Assembly (NCBI GenBank): GCA_027485285.1
Contig: JAIXRH010000075.1
Coordinates: 1-64,000 of the forward strand
Reading direction: 5' to 3'
Source: Comamonadaceae bacterium
GTDB taxonomy: Bacteria; Pseudomonadota; Gammaproteobacteria; Burkholderiales; Burkholderiaceae_C
DNA: 64,000 nt
Part shown: in pieces, positions 39,514-51,356 of the stretch
Layout: each line of letters begins with the position of its first letter
Numbering within the stretch: the first letter of the stretch is position 1
Program-made: the position numbers and the translations under genes
Notes under the pieces: model-generated
What the model was told of the DNA's origin: nothing
Databases searched by the model: none
What the model saw: only the letters and a program-made list of their open reading frames with translations

Positions 39514-40887
39514 GTGACCTCTGAACCCACCCAAAACAACGTGGCTGAGACCGTGAAATCAAGCAAGCCAACCAAGGCGCAAGCGCTGACTGCCGTCAAA
39601 GGCATGAACGACTTGCTGCCACCGGCCTCTGCCCAATGGGAGTGGTTGGAAGACAAAGTACGCGGCTTGATGGCGCGCCACGCTTACCGCAACCTTCGTA
39701 CGCCCATTGTTGAACCCACCGCTTTGTTTGTGCGTGGTTTGGGTGAGGTGACCGACATTGTGGAAAAGGAGATGTACTCCTTTGAAGACCGCCTGAACGG
39801 CGAGCAACTGACCTTGCGTCCCGAATCAACGGCGGGCGTGGTGCGTGCCGTGGTCGAACACAACATGTTGTACGACGGTGGCAAGCGCTTGTATTACATG
39901 GGTCCGATGTTTCGCCACGAGCGCCCACAACGGGGTCGCTATCGCCAGTTTCACCAAATCGGCGCTGAGGCCTTGGGTTTTCCAGGCGCTGAGGTGGATG
40001 CCGAACTCATTTTGTTGGCTGCCACGCTATGGCAAGAGTTGGGTTTGCAAGATGTGCGCTTAGAGCTCAACAGCTTGGGTCAACCCGACGAACGCGCAGC
40101 ACATCGCACCGCCTTGATTGCCCACCTCCAAGCCCATGCCGACGTGCTGGACGAGGAAGCCAAGCGCCGCCTGTACAGCAACCCGTTGCGCATCCTGGAC
40201 ACCAAAAACCCCTCCATGCAAGCCGTGGTCGAAGCTGCGCCCAAGTTGATTGACTTTTTGGGTGACGCGTCGTTGGCGCACTTCAACGCGGTCAAAGCCA
40301 TCTTGGATGCCAGTGGCGTGGCCTACCGCATCAACCCACGCTTGGTGCGTGGCATGGATTACTACAACCTCACGGTGTTTGAGTTTGTGACTGACCGTTT
40401 GGGTTCACAAGGCACCATTTGCGGCGGTGGTCGTTACGACTATTTGATTGAGCAAGTCGGTGGCAAGCCCGCACCTGCTGTGGGCTGGGCTTTGGGCGTG
40501 GAGCGCGTGCTGGAGTTGCTCAAAGACCAAGGCACGTTGCCCGAGGCTGTGGGGCCTGATGTGTACGCCATCGTGCCTGATGCTGCGGCCTTACCCGTTG
40601 TCTTTCAAACCATCCAAATTTTGCGCGCGCATGGCATGTCAGTGCAAATGCATGCAGGGTCAGGCGAGGGCATGGGCAGCATGAAATCGCAGTTCAAAAA
40701 AGCCGATGTCAGCGGTGCGCAGTTGGCACTCATTTTTGGTGGCGACGAGTTGGCGCGTGGTGAAGTCACCCTCAAGTCTTTGCGAGATGGCGCAGGCGCG
40801 CAAGAGGCCGTGCCTTTGGCCGATGTGCCCACGCGTGTGGCTGCCAAGCTGTCGCAGGGCGCGTCCCAGCCTCAAAGCTCGGCTTGA
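39514..40887 (+). CDS. hisS: histidyl-tRNA synthetase
   Basis: [69 protein letters not shown] start. Confidence 0.97.
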   Translation: MTSEPTQNNVAETVKSSKPTKAQALTAVKGMNDLLPPASAQWEWLEDKVRGLMARHAYRNLRTPIVEPTALFVRGLGEVTDIVEKEMYSFEDRLNGEQLTLRPESTAGVVRAVVEHNMLYDGGKRLYYMGPMFRHERPQRGRYRQFHQIGAEALGFPGAEVDAELILLAATLWQELGLQDVRLELNSLGQPDERAAHRTALIAHLQAHADVLDEEAKRRLYSNPLRILDTKNPSMQAVVEAAPKLIDFLGDASLAHFNAVKAILDASGVAYRINPRLVRGMDYYNLTVFEFVTDRLGSQGTICGGGRYDYLIEQVGGKPAPAVGWALGVERVLELLKDQGTLPEAVGPDVYAIVPDAAALPVVFQTIQILRAHGMSVQMHAGSGEGMGSMKSQFKKADVSGAQLALIFGGDELARGEVTLKSLRDGAGAQEAVPLADVPTRVAAKLSQGASQPQSSA

Positions 40888-40937
40888 CCGAGCCGCCCCC
40901 TACAATTCGCTCAATTTTTAGTCAATCCTTTATCACC

Positions 40938-41609
40938 ATGGCATCACCTCTCGACCTCGAAGAACAAGAACAACTGGATGAGCTCAAGCACTTTTGGAAG
41001 CGCTGGGGCGATCTCATCACTTGGGTGCTGATTGCCGTGTTGGGTGGCTATGCCGCTTGGATGGGCTGGCAGTCTTACTCCGCCAAACAAGCAACCCAAG
41101 CTGCGGCTTTGTATGACACAGTGGAACGTTCTGCCATTGGTGGCGACATGGCTTTGCTTGAGCGCTCAGTGACGGACATCAAAGATAAATTTGCCAGCAC
41201 CACTTACGCACAACAAGCTGCCTTGCTGGCCGCACGTGTTTACAACGACAAAGACCGCAAAGCCGATGCCAAAGCCCAGCTGACTTGGGTCATTGACAAA
41301 GCCAGCGATGAGGGCTACCAAGCTTTGGCGCGTTTGCGCTTGGCTGCGTTGTTGGTGGAAGACAAGGCCTTTGACGAAGCGCGCAAACATCTCAGCGCCA
41401 AAACGCCAGAAGCCTTTGCGCCTTTGATGGCTGACCGCTTGGGCGACTTGGCCATGTTGCAAGCCCAATCGAGTCAAGCGGTTCAGCATTACAAAAATGC
41501 GTGGAAGGGCTTTGAGCCCAATGCCGAGTACCGCCGTCTGGTGGCGGTTAAGTTAGCCGCTTTGGGCGCAGACCCAGAAGAAACACCTGCTGTGGAGAGC
41601 AAAAAGTGA
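40938..41609 (+). CDS. YfgM-like ancillary SecYEG translocon subunit (TPR)
   Basis: MASPLDLEEQEQLDELKHFWKRWGDLITWVLIAVLGGYAAWMGWQSY; between hisS and bamB. Confidence 0.9.
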   Translation: MASPLDLEEQEQLDELKHFWKRWGDLITWVLIAVLGGYAAWMGWQSYSAKQATQAAALYDTVERSAIGGDMALLERSVTDIKDKFASTTYAQQAALLAARVYNDKDRKADAKAQLTWVIDKASDEGYQALARLRLAALLVEDKAFDEARKHLSAKTPEAFAPLMADRLGDLAMLQAQSSQAVQHYKNAWKGFEPNAEYRRLVAVKLAALGADPEETPAVESKK

Positions 41610-42742
41610 AAACAAACGCGTCTTGCTGGACCTCTTTGATACGCCTCTCGGTGGCTGGTGTGTGTGTGGCCTTGGTCGCCTGCTCAGGCACTTCGCGCCC
41701 TCAACCCGCTGACATTCAAGGCGTGCCCGTGTTGCAGGACATGCGCAGCAGCTGGACGGCCAATGTGGGCAAGATCGACTTTCCTTTGGTGGTGTCAGCC
41801 CGCGAAGACCGCATCGCATTGGCCAACAGCCAAGGTGTGGTGGCTGTGTTGGACGCGGCCACTGGCAAAGACATTTGGCGTTTGAAGTTGGACCAAGCCA
41901 TTTCAGCGGGCGTGGGCAGCGATGGCCAGCAGTTGGCTGTGGTGACACGCAACAACGAACTGGTTGCTTTGCAAGACGGCAAAGTGCAGTGGCGAAAGAG
42001 CATGCCTGCCCAATCGTTCACCCCACCTTTGGTCGCGGGGGCGCGTGTGTTTGTGTTGACGGCTGACCGTTCGGTCATCGCCTTTGACGGCGCAACAGGT
42101 CGCCAGCTTTGGACCCAACAACGCCCGGGTGAGCCTTTGGTATTGAAGCAGGCTGGCGTGTTGTTGGCATTCAAGAATACCTTGGTGGTTGGCTTGTCTG
42201 GCCGCTTGGCAGGTCTTGACCCCAACACCGGTGTGATTCGCTGGGAATCCGCCATCGCCACACCGCGTGGTACCAACGACATTGAGCGCTTGGTTGATTT
42301 GGTCAGCCCATTCGACCGCGTGGATGATGTGGTGTGCGTGCGGGCCTTCCAAACTTCGTTGGGTTGTGTGAATGCCGAACGTGGCCAAGGCATGTGGACT
42401 CGCCCCTCCGTGGGCGAAATGGGTTTGAGCGGCAATGCCACACTGGTTGTTACGCCTTTGTCCAATGGCGTGGTCCAAGCTTGGAGCCGCACCACTGGCG
42501 AGCGTCTGTGGGAAACCGAGCGCCTCAAATATCGCATCTTGAGCGCACCGCTGGTCACACCGCGTGGTGTGCTGGTGGCTGACAACGGTGGCTGGCTTTA
42601 CTTGTTGTCGCTCGCCGATGGCGCCTTGCTCAACCGCATCAAGCTCGACAGCGAAGAATTGGCAACCGCCCCTGTGATGGCTGGCGGGCGCTATGTGGTG
42701 GTCACACGCGAAGGTCGCGTCACGGGCCTCCAAATCCCTTAA
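41606..42742 (+). CDS. bamB: outer membrane protein assembly factor BamB
   Basis: Lipoprotein VALVACSGTSRPQPADIQG; PQQ-type beta-propeller repeats; upstream of der. Confidence 0.94.
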   Translation: MKTNASCWTSLIRLSVAGVCVALVACSGTSRPQPADIQGVPVLQDMRSSWTANVGKIDFPLVVSAREDRIALANSQGVVAVLDAATGKDIWRLKLDQAISAGVGSDGQQLAVVTRNNELVALQDGKVQWRKSMPAQSFTPPLVAGARVFVLTADRSVIAFDGATGRQLWTQQRPGEPLVLKQAGVLLAFKNTLVVGLSGRLAGLDPNTGVIRWESAIATPRGTNDIERLVDLVSPFDRVDDVVCVRAFQTSLGCVNAERGQGMWTRPSVGEMGLSGNATLVVTPLSNGVVQAWSRTTGERLWETERLKYRILSAPLVTPRGVLVADNGGWLYLLSLADGALLNRIKLDSEELATAPVMAGGRYVVVTREGRVTGLQIP

Positions 42743-44107
42743 TTGGGACTGTTTAAGGATGAAGTTTTGAAACCCGTATTGGCCCTTGTGGGCCGCCCCA
42801 ACGTTGGCAAGTCCACGTTGTTCAACCGTTTGACCAAATCGCGTGACGCCATCGTGGCCGACTTTGCTGGCTTGACTCGGGACCGCCATTACGGCAACGC
42901 CCGTTTTGACAAACATGAATTCATCGTCATCGACACCGGTGGCTTTGAGCCCACCGCTGACCAAGGCATCTACAAAGAGATGGCCCGTCAAACCCAACAG
43001 GCCGTGGCCGAAGCCGATGTGGTGGTGTTTGTGGTGGATGCCCGTGGGGGCATTTCGGCCCAAGACCACGACATTGCCAACTACCTGCGCCGTTTGGGCA
43101 AACCCACCATTCTTGTGGCCAACAAAGCCGAGGGCATGAAAGAGGGCGCTCAGTTGGTGGAGTTCTACGAACTCGGCTTGGGCGTCGTGTTGCCAGTGTC
43201 TGCTTCGCACGGCCAAGGCATACGCGACATGATGGCGAGCGCATTGGCCCCCTTGAATTTGGCCGATGCCAGTGAAGACGATGCCGATGTTGACAACGGC
43301 ATCATCAAGCTTGCCGTGGCTGGTCGCCCCAACGTGGGCAAGTCCACCCTCATCAACACGTGGTTGGGCGAAGAACGTTTGGTCGCCTTTGACATGCCAG
43401 GCACCACACGTGATGCCATCAGCGTGCCGTTTGAGCGCAATGGCCAAATGTTTGAGCTCATTGACACGGCGGGTTTGCGTCGCAAAGGCAAAGTGTTTGA
43501 AGCCATTGAGAAGTTCTCGGTGGTTAAAACCCTTCAAGCCATTGAGTCCGCCAATGTGGTGCTTCTGTTGCTGGATGCCACCCAAGGCGTGACCGACCAA
43601 GACGCACACATTGCGGGCTACATTTTGGAAAGTGGCCGTGCCGTGGTGATGGCCGTGAACAAATGGGATGCGGTGGACGCGTACCAGCGCGAATTGCTGA
43701 TGCGCTCGATAGAGACCCGTTTGCCGTTTTTGAAGTTCGCGGCGATGCACTTCATCTCGGCCAAGAAACGCCAAGGTTTGGGGCCTTTGTGGGGTGCGAT
43801 TGCGCAAGCCCACAAGGCGGCCATGTGCAAAATGCCCACGCCTTTGCTCACGCGTTTGTTGCTCGAGGCTGTTCAGTTTCAGTCGCCTCAGCGCGGCGGC
43901 ATGTACCGCCCGAAATTGCGTTATGCCCACCAAGGCGGCATGAACCCGCCCATCATCGTGATTCACGGCAACTCATTGGAGCATGTGACCGAAACCTACA
44001 AGCGTTTCTTGGAAGGGCGCTTTCGCAAGGCTTTCAATTTAGAAGGGACCCCCTTGCGAATTGAGATGAAGACCTCCAGCAACCCTTTCGCAGGCAAAGA
44101 CGACTGA
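42743..44107 (+). CDS. der: ribosome biogenesis GTPase Der
   Basis: Two GTPase domains, [32 protein letters not shown] and [31 protein letters not shown]; alternative start codon. Confidence 0.97.
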   Translation: MGLFKDEVLKPVLALVGRPNVGKSTLFNRLTKSRDAIVADFAGLTRDRHYGNARFDKHEFIVIDTGGFEPTADQGIYKEMARQTQQAVAEADVVVFVVDARGGISAQDHDIANYLRRLGKPTILVANKAEGMKEGAQLVEFYELGLGVVLPVSASHGQGIRDMMASALAPLNLADASEDDADVDNGIIKLAVAGRPNVGKSTLINTWLGEERLVAFDMPGTTRDAISVPFERNGQMFELIDTAGLRRKGKVFEAIEKFSVVKTLQAIESANVVLLLLDATQGVTDQDAHIAGYILESGRAVVMAVNKWDAVDAYQRELLMRSIETRLPFLKFAAMHFISAKKRQGLGPLWGAIAQAHKAAMCKMPTPLLTRLLLEAVQFQSPQRGGMYRPKLRYAHQGGMNPPIIVIHGNSLEHVTETYKRFLEGRFRKAFNLEGTPLRIEMKTSSNPFAGKDD

Positions 44108-44136
44108 CACCGTGCGCCTTTCAGCTCTGTGGTAAC

Positions 44137-44157
44137 GTGGGTTTTCTTTCAACCCAC
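44137..44157. repeat. hairpin in the der-hfq intergenic region
   Basis: GTGGGTT-TTCTTTC-AACCCAC. Confidence 0.75.
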
Positions 44158-44174
44158 TAGACACGGAGCATATC

Positions 44175-44441
44175 GTGAACGTCGACAACTCAAAGAACAA
44201 AGGCCTACTGTTGCAAGACCCATTTTTGAACATCCTGCGCCGTGAGCATGTGCCCGTTTCCATTTATTTGGTCAACGGCATCAAGCTCCAAGGCCAAATC
44301 GAATCGTTTGACCAATATGTGGTGTTGTTGCGCAACACCGTGACGCAAATGGTCTACAAACATGCCATCTCGACCATCGTGCCGGGCCGCGCTGTGAACT
44401 TCAACCCCACCGACGGCACGGGCAGTTCGCCTGAAGTCTGA
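44175..44441 (+). CDS. hfq: RNA chaperone Hfq
   Basis: [65 protein letters not shown] start. Confidence 0.98.
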   Translation: MNVDNSKNKGLLLQDPFLNILRREHVPVSIYLVNGIKLQGQIESFDQYVVLLRNTVTQMVYKHAISTIVPGRAVNFNPTDGTGSSPEV

Positions 44442-44456
44442 GCTGAACGCTCTGCA

Positions 44457-44483
44457 AAAAGGGCTGCTTCAGCCCTTTTTTTA
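44457..44483 (+). terminator. rho-independent terminator after hfq
   Basis: AAAAAGGGCTG-CTT-CAGCCCTTTTTTT. Confidence 0.88.
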
Positions 44484-44505
44484 CGCCTTTTTTTAGATTG
44501 ACCGC

Positions 44506-45657
44506 TTGAACGACATCACACAAACAGCCGCTGGCGTGACCATTTTGGTAGGCGTCGATTTCGGATTGCCGCATTTCGATGGCGAGTTAGAAGAGCTTGG
44601 GCTTTTGGCCGAAACCGCGGGTTTGACGCCGGTGGCACGCATCACCTGCAAACGCAAAGCGCCTGACGCTGCGCTCTTTGTGGGCAGCGGCAAAGCCGAT
44701 GAAATCAAAGAGCTGGCCCTGATGCACGGGGCCACCGAGATTTTGTTTGACCAGTCGCTCAGCCCCGCGCAGCAACGCAATCTGGAGCGCCACATGGGCG
44801 TGGCGGTGAATGACCGCACTTTGTTGATTCTGGAAATTTTCGCCCAGCGCGCCCGAAGTCATGAGGGCAAGCTGCAGGTGGAGTTGGCCAAGTTGCAATA
44901 CTTGAGCACACGCTTGGTCCGCCGTTGGTCTCACTTGGAGCGCCAAAGTGGTGGTATCGGCATGCGTGGCGGCCCTGGCGAGACCCAGATTGAGCTCGAC
45001 CGCCGCATGATCAACGATTCCATCAAGCGCACCCGCGAGCGCCTTGAAAAAGTCAAGAAACAACGCAACACCCAACGACGCCAGCGCAATCGCCGCGATG
45101 CCTTCACCATTTCTTTGGTGGGTTACACCAACGCCGGTAAATCGACCTTGTTCAACGCCTTGGTCAAAGCGCGGGCCTATGCAGCGGATCAGCTGTTTGC
45201 CACGCTGGACACCACCACGCGCCAGTTGTATTTGGGCAATGCTGACGGCACGGGACGCTCGGTGTCGCTCTCAGACACGGTGGGTTTCATCCGTGATTTG
45301 CCGCACGGCTTGATCGATGCGTTTCAAGCCACCTTGCAAGAAGCCGCCGATGCCACGCTGTTGATGCATGTGGTGGATGCTTCAAACACCCATTACCCCG
45401 AACAAATGGACGAGGTGCAAAAGGTGTTGGACGAAATTGGCGCTGCAGAGGTGCCCCAGGTCTTGGTTTTCAACAAGCTTGACGCCATGAGCCCCGAAAC
45501 CCGTCCCTTGCAGCTGCATGACCATGTCACCGTCGATGGCCTGACCGTGCCACGTTTTTTTGTCAGCGCGCAAACGGGCGAGGGATTGGCTGCGTTGCGT
45601 GAGTTTTTGGCACAAGAAGCCCTCTCCAGCATCCCCGAAGACCATGTTAATTCCTAG
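44506..45657 (+). CDS. hflX: GTPase HflX
   Basis: LVRRWSHLERQSGGIGMRGGPGETQIELDRR; VGYTNAGKSTLFNALVKA; TTG start. Confidence 0.96.
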   Translation: MNDITQTAAGVTILVGVDFGLPHFDGELEELGLLAETAGLTPVARITCKRKAPDAALFVGSGKADEIKELALMHGATEILFDQSLSPAQQRNLERHMGVAVNDRTLLILEIFAQRARSHEGKLQVELAKLQYLSTRLVRRWSHLERQSGGIGMRGGPGETQIELDRRMINDSIKRTRERLEKVKKQRNTQRRQRNRRDAFTISLVGYTNAGKSTLFNALVKARAYAADQLFATLDTTTRQLYLGNADGTGRSVSLSDTVGFIRDLPHGLIDAFQATLQEAADATLLMHVVDASNTHYPEQMDEVQKVLDEIGAAEVPQVLVFNKLDAMSPETRPLQLHDHVTVDGLTVPRFFVSAQTGEGLAALREFLAQEALSSIPEDHVNS

Positions 45658-45716
45658 GAATTGCGATAAGACTTGAATCCTTAGGCACAATCCTAGACTT
45701 CATAGAAATAACAACC

Positions 45717-47084
45717 ATGCGCATGAACTCCAACCCCTACACGGTCAGCCCCAAATCTTGGCGCGCACGACTGCTCGGTATGTTCAACCTCAACGATGGC
45801 CGGTGGGGCCGCGACAAAGACGGCAACCCCACCTTTGACCCCAAAGGCACACAGCCCATCCCGCCCTCCAGCGACAGCCAAAAGCCCCAAGATGAGCCCA
45901 AGCGTCCCTCCACAGGCGCCGGTGGCCCGCCAGATTTGGACGAACTGTGGCGTGATTTCAACGCCAAGTTGGCTGGCTTGTTTGGTCACAAAAAGGGGGG
46001 GTCTGAGCCTCCGAACAACGGTGGCCCCTTCGGCCCCAATTTCAAATTCCCGCGTTTGGGTCTTGGTTTGATTGGCGCAGTGGCATTGGCCATTTGGCTG
46101 AGCACTGGCTTTTTCATCGTGCAAGAAGGTCAGCAAGCTGTCATTACCCAGTTTGGCCGTTATCACTCCACCGTGGGTGCGGGTTTCAACTGGCGCTTGC
46201 CTTACCCATTCCAGCGTCAAGAGCTGGTGTTTGTGACCCAAATTCGTTCGGTCGATGTGGGCCGTGACACCATCGTCAAGTCCACGGGCTTGCGCGAGTC
46301 AGCCATGCTCACGGAAGACGAAAACATCCTCGAAATCAAATTTGCCGTGCAATACCGTTTGACCGATGCGCGTGCTTATTTGTTTGAAACCAAGAACCCG
46401 ACCGACACCGTGGTGCAAGCTGCCGAAACAGCGGTGCGCGAGGTGGTGGGCAAGATGAAGATGGACGCCGCCATGTCCGACGAACGTGACCAAATTGGTC
46501 CACGCATACGCACCATCATGCAAGCCATCTTGGACCAATACAAAGTGGGCGTCGAAGTGGTGGGCATCAACTTGCAACAAGGCGGTGTGCGCCCTCCAGA
46601 GCAAGTGCAAGCTGCTTTTGACGACGTGCTCAAAGCCGGTCAAGAACGCGAACGCGCCAAGAACGAAGCCGAAGCTTATGCCAACGACGTGGTGCCGCGT
46701 GCTGTGGGTGCGGCATCTCGTTTGAAGCAAGAAGCCGATGGCTACAAAGCCCGTATCGTGGCGCAAGCCGAGGGTGACGCGCAACGCTTCAAGTCTTTGG
46801 TGGGCGAATACCAAAAAGCCCCGCAAGTCATGCGTGACCGTTTGTACATCGACGCCATGCAGCAGATTTACAGCAACACCACCAAGGTGTTGGTGGACAC
46901 CAAGCAAGGCTCTAATTTGCTGTACCTGCCTTTGGACAAAATCATCCAACAAGCCGGTCAATCCAATGTCGCAGCGCCTGTGGCCGCTGACACTGCACAA
47001 AACAACGCTGCCAACAACCCCAGCGCGCCTGCTGGCGATGTTCGCACACGCGATGGCCGCTCACGCGACCGTGATGGCCGTTGA
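45717..47084 (+). CDS. hflK: FtsH protease activity modulator HflK
   Basis: PPDLDELWRDFNAKLAGLFG; LSTGFFIVQEGQQAVITQFGRYHSTVGAGFNWRLPYPFQRQELV. Confidence 0.96.
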   Translation: MRMNSNPYTVSPKSWRARLLGMFNLNDGRWGRDKDGNPTFDPKGTQPIPPSSDSQKPQDEPKRPSTGAGGPPDLDELWRDFNAKLAGLFGHKKGGSEPPNNGGPFGPNFKFPRLGLGLIGAVALAIWLSTGFFIVQEGQQAVITQFGRYHSTVGAGFNWRLPYPFQRQELVFVTQIRSVDVGRDTIVKSTGLRESAMLTEDENILEIKFAVQYRLTDARAYLFETKNPTDTVVQAAETAVREVVGKMKMDAAMSDERDQIGPRIRTIMQAILDQYKVGVEVVGINLQQGGVRPPEQVQAAFDDVLKAGQERERAKNEAEAYANDVVPRAVGAASRLKQEADGYKARIVAQAEGDAQRFKSLVGEYQKAPQVMRDRLYIDAMQQIYSNTTKVLVDTKQGSNLLYLPLDKIIQQAGQSNVAAPVAADTAQNNAANNPSAPAGDVRTRDGRSRDRDGR

Positions 47085-47098
47085 TAGGGGATAAGAAC

Positions 47099-48007
47099 AT
47101 GCAACAAAACAAAATTGGTTTCTACGTTTCCTCGGGTTTCGTGGCCTTGGCGCTGTTGAGCTCTACGCTGTTTGTGGTGGACCAGCGCCAGTTTGGCGTG
47201 GTGTATTCCTTCGGCCAAATTAAGAACGTCATCACCGAGCCTGGCTTGAATTTCAAGCTGCCGCCACCGTTTCAAAACGTGAGCTACATCGACAAGCGCT
47301 TGCTCACGCTGGACAACGCTGACACCGAGCCGATGCTGACCGCTGAAAAGCAACGTGTGGTGATTGATTGGTATGCGCGTTGGCGCATCACCGACCCATC
47401 GCAGTACATCCGTAACGTGGGCTTAGACGAAAACGCAGGCGCAGTTCAATTGGCCCGTGTGGTGCGCAATGCCTTCCAAGAAGAAATCAACAAGCGCACC
47501 GTCAAAGAATTGCTCTCGCTGAAGCGCGATGAGTTGTTGGCCGATGTCAAGCGCGAAGTCTTGACCGCCGTCAAAGGTGCCAAGCCTTGGGGTGTGGACG
47601 TCATTGATGTGCGCATCACCCGCGCTGATTATGTCGATGCCATCACCGAATCGGTGTACCGCCGCATGGAAGCTGAGCGTAAGCGCGTGGCCAACGAGTT
47701 GCGTTCCACAGGTGCCGCTGAAGGTGAAAAAATCAGAGCTGACGCTGACCGTCAACGTGAAGTGACCGTGGCCAACGCCTACCGTGAAGCGCAAAAAATC
47801 AAAGGTGAGGGCGATGCAGAAGCCGCGCGTTTGTACGCCGATTCGTTTGGCCGTGATGCCAACTTTGCGCAGTTCTACCGCAGCTTAGAAGCCTACAAAA
47901 CCACGTTCAGCAAAAAGAGCGACGTGATGGTGGTTGACCCATCGACCGACTTTTTCAAAGCCTTGCGTGGCAGCGGCAGTGGCAACGCCCCAGCACCTAA
48001 AAAGTAA
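47099..48007 (+). CDS. hflC: protease modulator HflC
   Basis: STLFVVDQRQFGVVYSFGQIKNVITEPGLNFKLPPPFQNVSYIDKRLLTLD; follows hflK. Confidence 0.96.
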   Translation: MQQNKIGFYVSSGFVALALLSSTLFVVDQRQFGVVYSFGQIKNVITEPGLNFKLPPPFQNVSYIDKRLLTLDNADTEPMLTAEKQRVVIDWYARWRITDPSQYIRNVGLDENAGAVQLARVVRNAFQEEINKRTVKELLSLKRDELLADVKREVLTAVKGAKPWGVDVIDVRITRADYVDAITESVYRRMEAERKRVANELRSTGAAEGEKIRADADRQREVTVANAYREAQKIKGEGDAEAARLYADSFGRDANFAQFYRSLEAYKTTFSKKSDVMVVDPSTDFFKALRGSGSGNAPAPKK

Positions 48008-48019
48008 CAGGCGCCTTGT

Positions 48020-48214
48020 ATGAGCTTTGACAGCGATACGCTGTGGGTGGCGTTCGGGCTGATGCTGATTTTTGAAGGCATCTTCCCATTCTTGTCGCCG
48101 CAAGGGTGGCGCGACAAAATGGCGCAGCTCATGGTGTTGCAAGACGGACAAATTCGCTTTTTCGGTTTGGCTTGTATCTTGGTTGGTCTTTTGATGCTCG
48201 GGTGGCTGGGTTAA
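48020..48214 (+). CDS. DUF2065 (YjeT-like) small membrane protein
   Basis: [57 protein letters not shown]; located after hflC. Confidence 0.9.
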   Translation: MSFDSDTLWVAFGLMLIFEGIFPFLSPQGWRDKMAQLMVLQDGQIRFFGLACILVGLLMLGWLG

Positions 48215-48263
48215 GGGCGATAAGCCCTGTAAAATCGCATTTTTAACAGCCGCCCCTAATTTC

Positions 48264-49421
48264 ATGTCTGCTTGGGTTCTGCCGGATCACATCGCCGATG
48301 TTCTGCCTTCTGAGGCCCGGCACATCGAAGAGCTGCGTCGTTTGTATCTTGATACCGCGAGGGGCTATGGCTATGAGCTGGTCATGCCGCCCTTGCTCGA
48401 ATACCTTGAATCCTTGTTGTCCGGCACTGGCCGCGCACTCGATTTACAAACCTTCAAACTGGTCGATCAACTCTCAGGCCGCACCTTAGGCTTGCGCGCT
48501 GACACGACGCCGCAAGTCGCTCGCATTGATGCCCATTTGCTCAACCGTGCTGGCGTGACCCGTCTGTGCTATTGCGGCCCCGTGCTGCACACGCGCCCCG
48601 ACAGGCCGTTCGCCACCCGCGAGCCCTTGCAGTTTGGTGCTGAAATTTACGGCCATGCTGGCATTGAGGCTGACCTAGAGGTCTTTCACTTGGCGCTAGA
48701 CAGCTTGAAGGCTGTTGCCATTCATCAATTCACCGTCGACTTGAGCGATGCACGCATCGTGCCTGCCTTGTTGGCTGGCGTGTCCTTGACCACGCAAGAA
48801 CATGATGCCCTGCACAGCGCCTTAGCCGCCAAAGACACCTTAGGCGTTCAAACCCTCACCAAAGGTTTGCCTGCCACCGTGCAAGAGGCCCTTGTGGCTT
48901 TGGTTGGCATGTATGGCGACGTTTCGGTGTTGGCCCAAGCTGAGAAAACCTTTGCTGGATGGCCAGTGGTGATGCGAGCCTTGGCTGAGATGCGCCAAAT
49001 CGCAGCCAATTTGAGCGATGTGGCGTTGACCTTTGACTTGGCTGATTTGCGCGGCTACGCCTATTACAGCGGTGTGCGTTTTGCAATTTACGTGCAAGGC
49101 GCCAGCGACGCCTTGGTGCGCGGTGGGCGTTACGACGAAGTGGGTGCCGTGTTTGGCCGTAAGCGTCCCGCCGTGGGTTTCAGTTTGGACCTCAAAGAGT
49201 TGGTCAGTGTGGTGCCCGAGCGTCCACTCAAAGCTGCCATTCGTGCGCCTTGGGGGACTGCCCTGGGTTTGCGAGAGGCCATTGCCACTTTGCGTGTCCA
49301 AGGCGAAATCGTGGTCTGCGTGTTGCCAGGCCATGAGAGTGAAGTTGATGAATTTGACTGTGATCGTGAACTGATCGAAGTCGACGGTCAGTGGGCAGTG
49401 CAAGCTGTTCCCGTTGTCTAA
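48264..49421 (+). CDS. hisZ: ATP phosphoribosyltransferase regulatory subunit
   Basis: [53 protein letters not shown]; between DUF2065 and purA. Confidence 0.95.
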   Translation: MSAWVLPDHIADVLPSEARHIEELRRLYLDTARGYGYELVMPPLLEYLESLLSGTGRALDLQTFKLVDQLSGRTLGLRADTTPQVARIDAHLLNRAGVTRLCYCGPVLHTRPDRPFATREPLQFGAEIYGHAGIEADLEVFHLALDSLKAVAIHQFTVDLSDARIVPALLAGVSLTTQEHDALHSALAAKDTLGVQTLTKGLPATVQEALVALVGMYGDVSVLAQAEKTFAGWPVVMRALAEMRQIAANLSDVALTFDLADLRGYAYYSGVRFAIYVQGASDALVRGGRYDEVGAVFGRKRPAVGFSLDLKELVSVVPERPLKAAIRAPWGTALGLREAIATLRVQGEIVVCVLPGHESEVDEFDCDRELIEVDGQWAVQAVPVV

Positions 49422-50804
<1,383 letters not shown>

Positions 50805-50822
50805 TTTTTTAAAGGATCAACC

Positions 50823-51347
50823 ATGTTGACTGAAGACGGCAAACACCTGTACGTGTCCTATGACGAGTACCACAACCTCATCGAAAAACTCGCCATCAAA
50901 ATCCACCAGTCTGGCTGGGAGTTCGACAACATCCTGTGTCTGGCCCGAGGCGGCATGCGTCCTGGCGACATCTTGTCCCGCATTTTTGACAAGCCCTTGG
51001 CCATCATGTCCACCAGCTCTTACCGCGCCGAAGCCGGCACGGTGCAGGGCCATCTGGACATCGCCCGTTACATCACGACACCCAAAGGCGAGATCGCTGG
51101 CCGTGTGTTGTTGGTGGACGATTTGGCAGACACGGGCCACACCTTGAAAGCGGTGGTGGATCAGCTCAAAAACAACTACGCGCCCATCACCGAAATGCGC
51201 ACGGCTGTGATTTGGACCAAAGGCGTGTCAGCCTTCGCGCCTGACTTTTCGGTGGACTATTTGCCCACCAACCCTTGGATTCACCAACCGTTCGAGCCGT
51301 ATGACAACATGCGCCCAGCGGCTTTGTTGGAGAAGTGGAAGGTTTAA
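50823..51347 (+). CDS. phosphoribosyltransferase (purine/xanthine-guanine type)
   Basis: PRPP loop VLLVDDLADTGHTLKAVVDQL. Confidence 0.9.
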   Translation: MLTEDGKHLYVSYDEYHNLIEKLAIKIHQSGWEFDNILCLARGGMRPGDILSRIFDKPLAIMSTSSYRAEAGTVQGHLDIARYITTPKGEIAGRVLLVDDLADTGHTLKAVVDQLKNNYAPITEMRTAVIWTKGVSAFAPDFSVDYLPTNPWIHQPFEPYDNMRPAALLEKWKV

Positions 51348-51356
51348 TATCGGTGC

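Noticed and set aside
41903-43966. 687-aa minus-strand ORF
   Set aside because: Fully antisense to well-recognised bamB and der; His/Gln/Gly-rich composition typical of antisense shadow ORFs.
39514-49421. Two HisRS-like genes (hisS and hisZ) in one region
   Set aside because: hisZ is the expected HisRS paralog acting with short-form HisG; not a duplication of note.
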